Source: Bacillota bacterium
Lineage (GTDB): Bacteria > Bacillota > Sulfobacillia > JAJZYS01 > JAJYTV01
DNA: 10,245 nucleotides
Assembly (NCBI GenBank): GCA_021786135.1
Contig: JAJYNV010000369.1
Span: 1 to 10,245, forward strand
Direction of reading: 5' to 3'
Made by a program: the position numbers and the translations under genes. Below are positions 1-6,924 of this stretch, piece by piece. Positions within the stretch are counted from its first letter, which is position 1; each line of letters opens with the position of its first letter. The notes beneath the pieces were generated by a model that searched no databases, was not told where the DNA came from, and saw nothing but the letters and a program-made list of their open reading frames with translations.

Positions 1-2
1 AC

Positions 3-305
3 AACCTGCGCGACCGCGAGAGCGACCAGGAACGCGGCCGCCGCACGCTGGCCATCCTGCTGGGGGCGGATCGAGGTCTGCGGTTCCTGCGCTGGGAAGC
101 GGGGGCGGCCGTCGTCTGGCCGGCCATCGCGGCGCTCGGCCTCTTGCCCTGGCCCGCCGCCCTGACCCTCCTGCTGCTGCCCCTCGCGTGGCGCGTCGGA
201 CGCGCAGGGTCCCTGCGCCGCCTGCTGCCCGAGGTGTCGAGGCTCCATCTCGTGAATGGGCTCGTGCTCTCCCTGACGCTCGCCATCTCGGCGACGCTGC
301 GCTGA
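3..305 (+). CDS. UbiA-family prenyltransferase, C-terminal part (5' truncated by window edge)
   Basis: This is the last 100 codons of an integral-membrane UbiA-superfamily aromatic prenyltransferase. The family attaches an isoprenoid chain to an aromatic acceptor, for example dihydroxynaphthoate in menaquinone or hydroxybenzoate in ubiquinone biosynthesis. The fragment opens with the second aspartate-rich motif of the family, NLRDRESDQERGRRTLA, which resembles the MenA-type N-R-D-x3-D-x3-G-x-R-T-L pattern and binds Mg-diphosphate. It is followed by at least three hydrophobic segments (about residues 33-62 and 82-100 of the fragment, including AAVVWPAIAALGLLPWPAA) and ends in TGA at 303-305. 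The NxRDxxxD form favours a MenA-like enzyme over UbiA proper, but the first motif and the start lie outside the window, so substrate assignment is inference. There is no recognisable partner downstream: the gene abuts an island of mobile debris. Confidence 0.85.
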   Translation, partial: NLRDRESDQERGRRTLAILLGADRGLRFLRWEAGAAVVWPAIAALGLLPWPAALTLLLLPLAWRVGRAGSLRRLLPEVSRLHLVNGLVLSLTLAISATLR

Positions 306-619
306 CGGGGCTCTAACAGTTCAACTAGCCCACCTGATCCAACGTGAGCATGTTGGCGAGATTCGTCGGGATCGAACGGCGCAACCAAAGTTCGAGGCAT
401 CCCGGTCACGACACTCCGCGATGCGAAACGCGAGGCAAGGGGACTCCCCAACGCACAGCAGGAAGAGACTGCCGTCATGACGTCCCCGCTCGCTGGTCGC
501 AGACGTGCCGTGTTGTCAGCGGACGCACATTCGTTCTCAGTTCGACGACCTCGATCACCAGCCATGGCTGGGCAAGGATCGGAGCCAGGCCTGCACGGAC
601 TTTCATCCCGATGTTGACA
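306..619. other. Intergenic stretch without a recognisable gene
   Basis: No credible gene was found on either strand. Plus-strand open frames here run straight into the antisense of the downstream permease gene and look like chance translations. A minus-strand frame beginning near 640 gives a short plausible peptide (it contains MKVRAGLAPILAQPWLVIEV) that I do not recognise. No clear terminator hairpin follows the prenyltransferase stop. The stretch probably belongs to the same decayed mobile DNA as the adjoining IS3-type fragment. Confidence 0.5.
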
Positions 620-731
620 CTGATCGCAAAAGCGCTCCGAGTTCAGGACGTCGAGTACCGCCTGGCGTTCCGCCGGCGAGAGCGTCGATGGTGGTGGTCG
701 GCGCGGCCGGGCCAGGGGAGGAGGCACCCCC
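620..731 (-). pseudogene. IS3-family transposase (OrfB) fragment
   Basis: Translating the minus strand gives a proline/arginine-rich linker (GVPPPLARPRRPPPST) followed by LSPAERQAVLDVLNSERF and CDQ. This is the short region upstream of the rve/DDE catalytic domain in one subgroup of IS3-family OrfB transposases, where relatives read L-S-x-A-E-R-x-A-V-L-D-V-L-x-S-E-R-F and continue into a segment ending in a 'LLDEG' motif. The match stops abruptly after CDQ and the DDE catalytic core is absent, so this is a remnant. No terminal inverted repeats were seen. The recognition rests on motif recall rather than a search. It sits just downstream of the foreign-looking permease genes and has the same orientation, which fits a degraded mobile region. 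Confidence 0.6.
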
Positions 732-866
732 CCTGCGCATGGATCAATCATGGCACGAAGGGCCTTCTGACAGGGTCCCGAGGCGACCCCCAGACCTGTC
801 GCCCGCTTCCTCCGGTGTCCCGCTCCCACGCCGAACACCGCCCGCGCAGCCTACAACGCGGCCACG
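732..866. other. Short spacer, nothing recognised
   Basis: This spacer lies between the end of the DppB-type permease gene and the IS3-type fragment. In a complete peptide-transporter operon the ATPase genes would be expected here on the minus strand. No Walker A, Walker B or ABC-signature coding is visible in any frame. Confidence 0.5.
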
Positions 867-1784
867 CTAACCAGCGAACTGAATACGGGGATCAGCCATT
901 GCGTACAGTACATCAGCAAAGAGTGAACCCGCGAAAGTTATGGCCGCAATGGCAAGAACCAGATACCCAGAGACACCGTACTGAAGTTCTCCGATCATAC
1001 CGGTTATGGCACCGCCTAGGCCCGACATGACGAATACGACCTCAACCCCAACGAGGTTGTTGAACATCGTCGGAAGTGACATACCGACAGCAGTGATCAC
1101 GGGCAATGAAGCTGGGCGCAAGACATGCCTACGCAAGATGCGGCCTTCGTGAACCCCTTTGGCTCTCGCAGTCCTAACATAGTCTGAGACAAGGGCCGCT
1201 TCCATGGCAGATCTGAACTGATTCGCCCAACTGGCGACGGTGGTTATGACCATTGTCGCCACCGGAAGAATCATGTGCATCGGCCAGTCAAACAGGCCAG
1301 TGCTAGGCACAGGCTGGGGCCCTGTTGCAGGTAACCAGAGCAGCACATCTGCAAACACCCACAGAAGCATCAGACCCACCCAGAAAGCCGGCAGGGTGTA
1401 AAGCGCATACGCCAAGGTGCCCAACATGCGATCGATCAGACGTCCACGAAATCTTGCCTGGATACTGGCCAGCGTCAGCGCCACGACAAGCGAGATTGCG
1501 CCACTGATGGTGAGCAGCGCAAGCGTAGGAACTGTCAACGCAAGTACCGTCTTGAGGTTCTTCGGCGCTAATAGCCCTGTGATCCATCGCAAGTACTGCA
1601 CCGGAAGCGCCAGATGTATAAACGCAGGTTCGCTAACTACGCCGCTGGCAACAGTCCCCATGGCATTCGAGGGGGCATAAACCGGCAAAAAATTGAGTGC
1701 CAGGAACGTAAGCATGCTCACGAAAATAAGCACCAGCAACCCTTGCATGACGCGACCCAGCAGATAGAGGCCAACCCCCCTCAT
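867..1784 (-). CDS. ABC transporter permease, DppB/OppB/NikB type
   Basis: This is a 305-aa inner-membrane permease subunit of a peptide/opine/nickel-type ABC importer. It has an N-terminal membrane segment (about residues 7-33) and five further hydrophobic segments between about 75 and 300. A BPD_transp_1 'EAA' loop lies at about 201-226 (DYVRTARAKG, then RRHVLRPA), which docks onto the ATPase. The length is normal for the family. The G-D-P sequence usually found after the first membrane segment is replaced by FLPVYAPSN, so the periplasmic loop diverges. The ATG at 1782-1784 lies 2 nt after the upstream permease stop, behind a GAGGGGG ribosome-binding site embedded in the end of that gene, so the two are almost certainly co-translated. 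Codon use and base composition are visibly less GC-rich than the flanking chromosome, suggesting transfer. No ATPase gene follows. The substrate cannot be told from sequence. Confidence 0.88.
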   Translation of the reverse strand: MRGVGLYLLGRVMQGLLVLIFVSMLTFLALNFLPVYAPSNAMGTVASGVVSEPAFIHLALPVQYLRWITGLLAPKNLKTVLALTVPTLALLTISGAISLVVALTLASIQARFRGRLIDRMLGTLAYALYTLPAFWVGLMLLWVFADVLLWLPATGPQPVPSTGLFDWPMHMILPVATMVITTVASWANQFRSAMEAALVSDYVRTARAKGVHEGRILRRHVLRPASLPVITAVGMSLPTMFNNLVGVEVVFVMSGLGGAITGMIGELQYGVSGYLVLAIAAITFAGSLFADVLYAMADPRIQFAG

Positions 1785-1786
1785 GG

Positions 1787-2671
1787 TTAACCCCCTCGAT
1801 GATCAGTGTGTGGGTCAAACGCACTTCTGATTGATTCACCGAGTAGATAGACAGCTGTCACCAACACCGCAAATAGCAAGCCAGGGAGGACGATAAGCCA
1901 CCATTGTCCAGAAAGCAGGGCGTCTTTGTTGGCGTTTATCATCGTTGCCCAGTTCCAAGGTGGTCCGAGGCCAGCTCCGATAAAAGATGTGACAGCAAAC
2001 ACTAGGATGGCGTTTGTAAACTGCGTAGTGAATGTTGCTACAAAGGAGTCAATGAGATTGGGTAATATGTGTCTCCATATGAGCCCCATCCACCTTGTGC
2101 CCGTCGCATGTGCAGCTTCCACAAAGGGTTGAATGCGTAAGCTGATCGTTTCCGCACGAACGAGTCGTGCTGTTACAGGCCATGCAGTCAACACGAACGC
2201 AATGATGGTCACTGTGCTTCCAATGTGAAATATTGTCTCCGCCACTACGATCGCCACAACCTGGGGGACTCCCAGGATGGCGTCAGCAGTCCGCATCGCA
2301 ATGACATCTGAGGTCTTTCCGCGCAAACCGGCCACAATCCCGATGCATCCTCCAAGGACGGTAGCAGCGAGTGCCGCCACAAAGCCAGCGATGATGGGGA
2401 CTTGACCCCCGATCATAAGACGCCCTAGCTCATTCTCACCGAGAACGTCAGTGCCCAATGGAAACGTCCAACTGGGTGGGAGCAGCGCCCGGGCTACATT
2501 CACGGTATTTACATCTTTCTGGTAATAGCGTGGGCCCAAGAACGAAAAGAGAACCAGGAACAATAGAAGGCCCAGTCCAAGCCAGAAGACACCCGATGTG
2601 ATCATCCGGCGCCGGATCGGGTGCGAAATTGGGCCACTGTCATGGGATCCCGCGATAGGTAGCACAGTCAT
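1787..2671 (-). CDS. ABC transporter permease, DppC/OppC/NikC type
   Basis: This is a 294-aa inner-membrane permease and the predicted heterodimer partner of the DppB-type protein encoded immediately downstream. It shows the hallmarks of DppC proteins: a first membrane segment at about 26-46, the conserved PLGTDVLGENELGRLMIGG stretch (71-89, compare PLGTDxLGRDxLSRLIYG), a core of five membrane segments and the EAA loop at about 183-206 (FVEAAHATG, then WRHILPNL). I chose the ATG at 2669-2671 because a GGGGAGG ribosome-binding site lies about 10 nt upstream and the protein then has family-typical length. The open frame extends 29 codons further upstream but that part looks non-coding. The C-before-B gene order is opposite to the usual dpp/opp/nik order. 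No substrate-binding protein or ATPase gene is present. Its AT-richer composition matches its partner and contrasts with the flanks. Confidence 0.88.
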   Translation of the reverse strand: MTVLPIAGSHDSGPISHPIRRRMITSGVFWLGLGLLLFLVLFSFLGPRYYQKDVNTVNVARALLPPSWTFPLGTDVLGENELGRLMIGGQVPIIAGFVAALAATVLGGCIGIVAGLRGKTSDVIAMRTADAILGVPQVVAIVVAETIFHIGSTVTIIAFVLTAWPVTARLVRAETISLRIQPFVEAAHATGTRWMGLIWRHILPNLIDSFVATFTTQFTNAILVFAVTSFIGAGLGPPWNWATMINANKDALLSGQWWLIVLPGLLFAVLVTAVYLLGESIRSAFDPHTDHRGG

Positions 2672-3085
2672 AGGCGTTACGCCTCCCCTCTTTCGTTCTA
2701 CAGCGACAGTACCGTTCTGATATCGTCGAGACCACAAAGCACAGCGGTGTCCGGTCAAATGTCTGGCCTGTGCGTCACCTGCGTGTTGTTTCCATCCCTT
2801 CCAAGGAAACTCCTGGGTACTTACGACCTATTCCACGCTTGCCTGCTTAGCCCATGACTAGATGTGCGTTTGTGGATGTCCGCTACTCCAGACGGTCTCT
2901 TGCGTTCGGCGACTCGCTGTGGCAGTGCCACGGCGAAGAGGACGGACGCGGGCGGATCTCAACCAACGTTTGCTGGGTTCTCGAGGATGCACGTTTGGAC
3001 AACGACGATCACGGAGGGCAGCCGACCCCCTTCGCAGGCTCGGCTGCCTTGCGCAAGCCCATGTCCACGATGCACCGGTACCGGT
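2672..3085. other. Leader region of the permease pair and decayed DNA
   Basis: About 400 bases without a credible gene. The proximal part (2672-2760) must carry the ribosome-binding site (GAGGGGAGG) and probably the promoter of the permease pair on the minus strand. A TTGACC hexamer occurs at about 2750-2755 on the minus strand, but I see no convincing -10 at proper spacing, so I do not call a promoter. Small overlapping plus-strand open frames at 2854-3315 show no family features. The substrate-binding protein gene that normally heads such operons is missing. Confidence 0.45.
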
Positions 3086-3432
3086 CTAGTCGCTCGCAGC
3101 CAGCATCCTGCGCACGCTCTGATCCGAGACGTGCAACAGCTCGCCGCCTTCCTCCGGCTGATCTTCCCGCCCTCGATCCGCCGTCGCACCATCGGCCAGT
3201 CACGCTTCACCTTTCCGACTCCGTGACCCTCGGCCGCCCAAGGCGCTTACCCTCGCGCCGGGCCCGCTCCATCGCGGCCCGCGGTGATGTCGAACATGGC
3301 TTCGCCCAACGCTGAGGTCGTGTCGTTCCACGCCTCTTGGTACCTGGGGATGCCCACCTTCCACCCGCGCATCCGCTCCAGCGTCTGCGCCGCGTCGAGC
3401 AGACTCCGGAACGGTCTTGCGCGACATTGGCC
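3086..3432 (-). pseudogene. Serine recombinase (resolvase/invertase family), degenerate C-terminal remnant
   Basis: Three minus-strand frames must be joined to read a resolvase-like protein. The first piece (about 3432-3290) gives LARPF-like sequence followed by RSLLDAAQTLERM, RYQEAWNDTTSALGEAMFDI and the segment resembling the end of the catalytic domain and the start of the long E helix. The sequence then jumps frame, with about 20 expected residues (the AEFERELIRERT-type segment) missing, to ERARREGKRLGRPRV, the typical start of the DNA-binding tail. A stop interrupts after TESER. Another frame supplies RRRIEGGKISRRKAA, and a third gives ELLHVSDQSVRRMLAASD ending at TAG (3086-3088), together a helix-turn-helix. 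The N-terminal part with the catalytic serine is not found. This is therefore a dead recombinase, probably the mobility gene of the element that brought in the permeases. Frame boundaries are approximate. Confidence 0.72.
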
Positions 3433-3747
3433 CTGGACGGTGTGGGGCTCACAGAGTCGTTCCAGACAGCTCTGATGGGATGCTCTGCCTCGGTTGCATC
3501 AATGCTCATCCGTGTTGCGCGGAACGTGATCTTCGAGCCGTTGCGCAGCATCAAGGACAGCTGATCCCCCGGGGGATCTCCCCGATGGCCGAGGTCGAAC
3601 ATAAGCACGTTCTACTCCCGAATGGCTCCCTCGACCACCGCCCTGGACGCTGATCGGGTTCCCATACAATGTTGGCCCTGAGGATACCGCGAAGCTGGCC
3701 AGGCTCCGTCCGCCTGCCCCTGGCTGATCAACTTCGATGTACAGCGC
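3433..3747. other. Decayed region between recombinase remnant and the YhaN-like gene
   Basis: No gene is recognised. A minus-strand open frame starting at an ATG at 3608 reads MLMFDLGHRGDPPGDQLSLM and then a stretch with LRNGSKITFRATRMSID before losing protein-like character. The first 50 residues look protein-like but I cannot place them. They may be another broken mobile-element gene. No hairpin terminator for the YhaN-like gene is obvious just after its stop. Confidence 0.4.
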
Positions 3748-6700
3748 CTAGGCGAGACCGTACCGCCTGCCGCGCCCACTCCCGATCGCGTTCACCTGGC
3801 CGGCCAGGACCAGTTCCTGCACGAGATCGCGGACCCGAGCCTCGTCGAGCCCGCTGAGCCGCGTCAGCTCCTTGACTGCCAATGGCCCCGGCCCCAAGAG
3901 GCGCAGCAGCCGCTCCGCCGCCGGCTCATCGAGAGCGACCGCCACCTCGGAGCTCGTTTCCTCTGCGCCAATCTCCAGGACCCGCAGCTCCGGCACAGCG
4001 CGCTGCGCGGCCTGAGCCAGGGACGGGTGGCAGGTGAAGAAGAGAGCCTGGCGCCCGGGTTCGGACGCGAACTGGCCAAGCACTTCCAGGAACCGCAGTT
4101 GGCGGACGGGATCGAAGTTGACCGCGACGTCGTCGAGCACCAGCGGCAGCGCCGCGACGCGGTCGCCGTAGGACGCCGCGAGTCCCAGACGGAGCGCGAG
4201 GTAGAGCTGCTCCTGCGTGCCGCGGCTGAGTTCGTCCGGCTCCTTTGGCCCGCCGGACTGCGGCATGGCCAGGAGGCCCTGCCCGTCGCTGCGCTGCCGC
4301 ACCTCGCGATAGCGGTCCGCTGTGATATGGCGGAAAGCGTCCGACGCCGTGCGCAGCACCTCGGGCTGCCGGCTCTGCACATAGACCTCCAGCGTGCGTT
4401 CGAGCAGGCGGCCAGCGAGCGCCTGAGCGCGCCATGCACCGGCGGCCCGCCGCAGCTCTTCCTCGAGTTCCAGGCAGCGCGCGGCGAACGCCGGCACGTC
4501 CGAAGACTCCGCGATCTCGGCCCTCTGGCGCACAAGGTCTTGGCTCTGCCGCACAGCTTGGTCGCGCCCGTCGGCGATCTCCTCAAGCCGCGCCGCGATG
4601 CGGCCTCGCTCCGCCTGCCACGCCTCCAGGTTCCCTGCGGCGAGTTCCTGCGCAAAGGTGTCCGCCGCCGCCCCCACCTGGTCGCGGAAGTCAGCCGCCG
4701 CGAGGTCGCGCTCATGCAGCCTCTGCTCATACGCGCCGCGCTCCTCGCGCCAGCGCTCGAACGCCGCAACATCCTCAAGGGCTGCCTCCCGCAGGGCTGA
4801 CGCGAGAGCGAGCCCGGCCGCAGTCTCCTCCATAGCAGCCGCTTCCCTGCGCTCTTCGGCGGCGCGCCGCTCTTCCTCATGGAGTCGCAGCGCGGTCTCA
4901 TGCCTCTGAGCTCCGTCAAGCGGCTCCCGCAGGGCCGCGATCGCCTCCGGCACGGCCTCGCGCACCGCAGGCACATCGCGGCCGAGCTGCCCGAGAACTT
5001 CCTTCGCCCGTTCCTCCCACGCCCCGATCGCCTGCTCCTCGTCGCTGCGCCGGACCTTGAGCGCATCGAGCTCGGCCTGTACCGCGCGCAGCGCCTGTAT
5101 ACCCCGCAGGTATGACACGATCTGCGGTGCCGTCACATCCGGCGGAACGCCCAGCGACCTCGTGAGCGCGGCGAGCGCCACGTCGCCCTCCAATTCTTCC
5201 GCTCGCGCCGCCGCGAGGCCTGTCCGGCACTCCTCCAGCTGATGTTCAGCGTCCAGGCGCTCCGCCTCAGCGGCGTGCAGACGTTCCCGCGCCGCGCTCG
5301 CCTCCGTCACGCGGCTGAACTCCCGGTGGAGATCGGAGATCTCCTTGGCCACCTCGGCCGGATCGAGGGCGGACGCGAGTCCAAGCTCCGCGGCCGCGAG
5401 GCGCAGTTCCGCAGCGATCCGCCGCAGATCCCGTCCGGGTTGGCCGAATCCGAGCACGAGCAGGGCAGCGAGACCGAGAGGTGCGAGAGCGGCGAGGAGC
5501 CACGCCTGCATCGCGATGGCGGCCAAGCCGACGATCAGGAGCGCGACAGCCAGAAGCCCGGGCCCGAGCAGTTGGCCGCGCCGCCGCGCGAGGGTCTCGA
5601 TCGCTTCCCGGTGCCGGGCCAGCGCGTCGTCCCGCAGGTGGTAGTCGGCCATGCCCATAGAGTCCTGAAGCGGCCGGGCTTGCTCCGCGGCCGCCGCGAC
5701 GGCGTCCTCCGCTTTCGCGAGCCGCTGGAGTGCGCCTTCTTCCTCGGCCTCTGCCCGGGCGCGCGCCTGGGAGAGACTGCGCAGCCGCTCGATACCCTCA
5801 TCCGCCGTGCGCAGGGTGCTCTGGGTGACCGCCGGCAGATCCGCCGTGCGGTCGACGCCGATCTCCTCCGCCATCCGGGCGAGATGGCCCTCCTGCGTCG
5901 CGATCTCCTGACCCAGGCGTTCGATCCGCGCGAGGCGGTCCCGCTGGAGCGCCAGCTCCTGCAGCACCGAGTTCAGGGGAGCGGCGACGGCGAGGAGTCC
6001 ACGGTCGAGGAGCGCCTCCTCACGGGCGATGCGCTCCTCGACCTCCCGGCAGGCATCCGCATGGCTCGCTGCGGCTTTCCTGTTCTCGGCCAGGCGGTCA
6101 CGTTCCGCCTCGATCCGCTCCACCGTGCTCCGATCTATGGCGGGTGGCGCCGCCTCCCGCGACATTTCCTCCTGCAGCCGGCCAAGGCGGTTCCAGGGGA
6201 CCACAAACCCCTCGAGGCGCACGAGGTGGCTGCGCCGCTGCTCGAGCCGCGCAGCCTCCTCGCCCATGGCCTGCACCTGAGCTTCCACCGCGGCGAGCTC
6301 GTTCTCGATCTCGCCGAACCGTCCCGCGAGCTGGGTCGCGTCGTTCAGGTCCCGCCGCGCCTTGGCGAGCGCATCACTCAGCTTGTTGATCTGACCTTCC
6401 TTGGACCTGGGCCTCAGATAGCCGTCCGCGCCCTTGCGCAGCTGGGCGAGCACACTCGTTGCGCTCCGCCCGGCGCCGGTGATGCCTGCCGAGTAGAGCC
6501 GGTCCCTCACCTCGTCCCGGTTGAGGGTCTCAAGGTTGGTCAGCTCGAAGAGACTGAACGCGAAGACGCTGCGGAAGGTGTCCGCGTCGAGCCCGCCGAG
6601 CCTGTTTCTCAGTCCGTCCTCTCCAAGCTGGCGGCCGTCCGGGGAGAAGAGCTTCGCCGGCTGCCCCTGGATGCGCTCCAGTGTCCAGATCCCGTCCCGG

Positions 6701-6924
6701 TCCTCGAAAGAGAGTCTCCCGCCATGTCGTCCGCCCAGGAGCGGCAGGTGCTTCTGCTGCTCACCCCGCAGGAAGCCGAAGAGCATGAAGCGGAGAAAGG
6801 CGAGCAGGGTGGACTTCCCCGCCTCGTTGGGACCGAGAAGCAGCGTGAGTCCTTGCGGCAGGTCCGCCATCGTCATGCCGCGGAAGATGCCGAACCCTTC
6901 GATCTCCCAACCGCGCAGGATCAC
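3748..6924 (-). CDS. YhaN-like AAA/SMC-type ATPase with C-terminal winged-helix-like domain
   Basis: This is a 1058-aa SbcC/Rad50-like ATPase of the YhaN type (COG4717-like), expected to pair with the adjacent metallophosphoesterase in double-strand DNA end processing or repair. The N-terminal half-site (residues 1-150) carries Walker A GPNEAGKST (31-39). Long charged helices at about 180-440 and 500-840 form the coiled coil. They are split by a very hydrophobic segment (about 451-494), as in some YhaN relatives, suggesting membrane association or a hydrophobic hinge. The C-terminal half-site has the ABC signature LSRGTQEQLYLAL (899-911), Walker B and D-loop LPLVLDDVAVNFD (926-938) and the H-loop FFTCHP (962-967). 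Residues about 1000-1058 add a winged-helix-like unit. The GTG at 6922-6924 is the start: GGGAGG lies 9 nt upstream, and GTG overlaps the upstream gene's TGA (GTGA), implying coupling. The open frame upstream of it is antisense-like shadow of the exonuclease gene. Confidence 0.9.
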   Translation of the reverse strand: MILRGWEIEGFGIFRGMTMADLPQGLTLLLGPNEAGKSTLLAFLRFMLFGFLRGEQQKHLPLLGGRHGGRLSFEDRDGIWTLERIQGQPAKLFSPDGRQLGEDGLRNRLGGLDADTFRSVFAFSLFELTNLETLNRDEVRDRLYSAGITGAGRSATSVLAQLRKGADGYLRPRSKEGQINKLSDALAKARRDLNDATQLAGRFGEIENELAAVEAQVQAMGEEAARLEQRRSHLVRLEGFVVPWNRLGRLQEEMSREAAPPAIDRSTVERIEAERDRLAENRKAAASHADACREVEERIAREEALLDRGLLAVAAPLNSVLQELALQRDRLARIERLGQEIATQEGHLARMAEEIGVDRTADLPAVTQSTLRTADEGIERLRSLSQARARAEAEEEGALQRLAKAEDAVAAAAEQARPLQDSMGMADYHLRDDALARHREAIETLARRRGQLLGPGLLAVALLIVGLAAIAMQAWLLAALAPLGLAALLVLGFGQPGRDLRRIAAELRLAAAELGLASALDPAEVAKEISDLHREFSRVTEASAARERLHAAEAERLDAEHQLEECRTGLAAARAEELEGDVALAALTRSLGVPPDVTAPQIVSYLRGIQALRAVQAELDALKVRRSDEEQAIGAWEERAKEVLGQLGRDVPAVREAVPEAIAALREPLDGAQRHETALRLHEEERRAAEERREAAAMEETAAGLALASALREAALEDVAAFERWREERGAYEQRLHERDLAAADFRDQVGAAADTFAQELAAGNLEAWQAERGRIAARLEEIADGRDQAVRQSQDLVRQRAEIAESSDVPAFAARCLELEEELRRAAGAWRAQALAGRLLERTLEVYVQSRQPEVLRTASDAFRHITADRYREVRQRSDGQGLLAMPQSGGPKEPDELSRGTQEQLYLALRLGLAASYGDRVAALPLVLDDVAVNFDPVRQLRFLEVLGQFASEPGRQALFFTCHPSLAQAAQRAVPELRVLEIGAEETSSEVAVALDEPAAERLLRLLGPGPLAVKELTRLSGLDEARVRDLVQELVLAGQVNAIGSGRGRRYGLA

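Noticed and set aside
344..1030. Plus-strand open frame of 228 codons, including ERRNQSSRHP, which faintly resembles an IS3 OrfB motif
   Set aside because: It runs antisense into the end of the DppB-type permease gene. The resemblance is about ten residues, in the opposite orientation to the IS3 fragment next to it, with no supporting context.
2854..3315. Small overlapping plus-strand open frames upstream of the permeases
   Set aside because: They show low-complexity Arg/Ser/Pro composition, no ribosome-binding sites and no family resemblance, and the distal part is antisense to the recombinase remnant.
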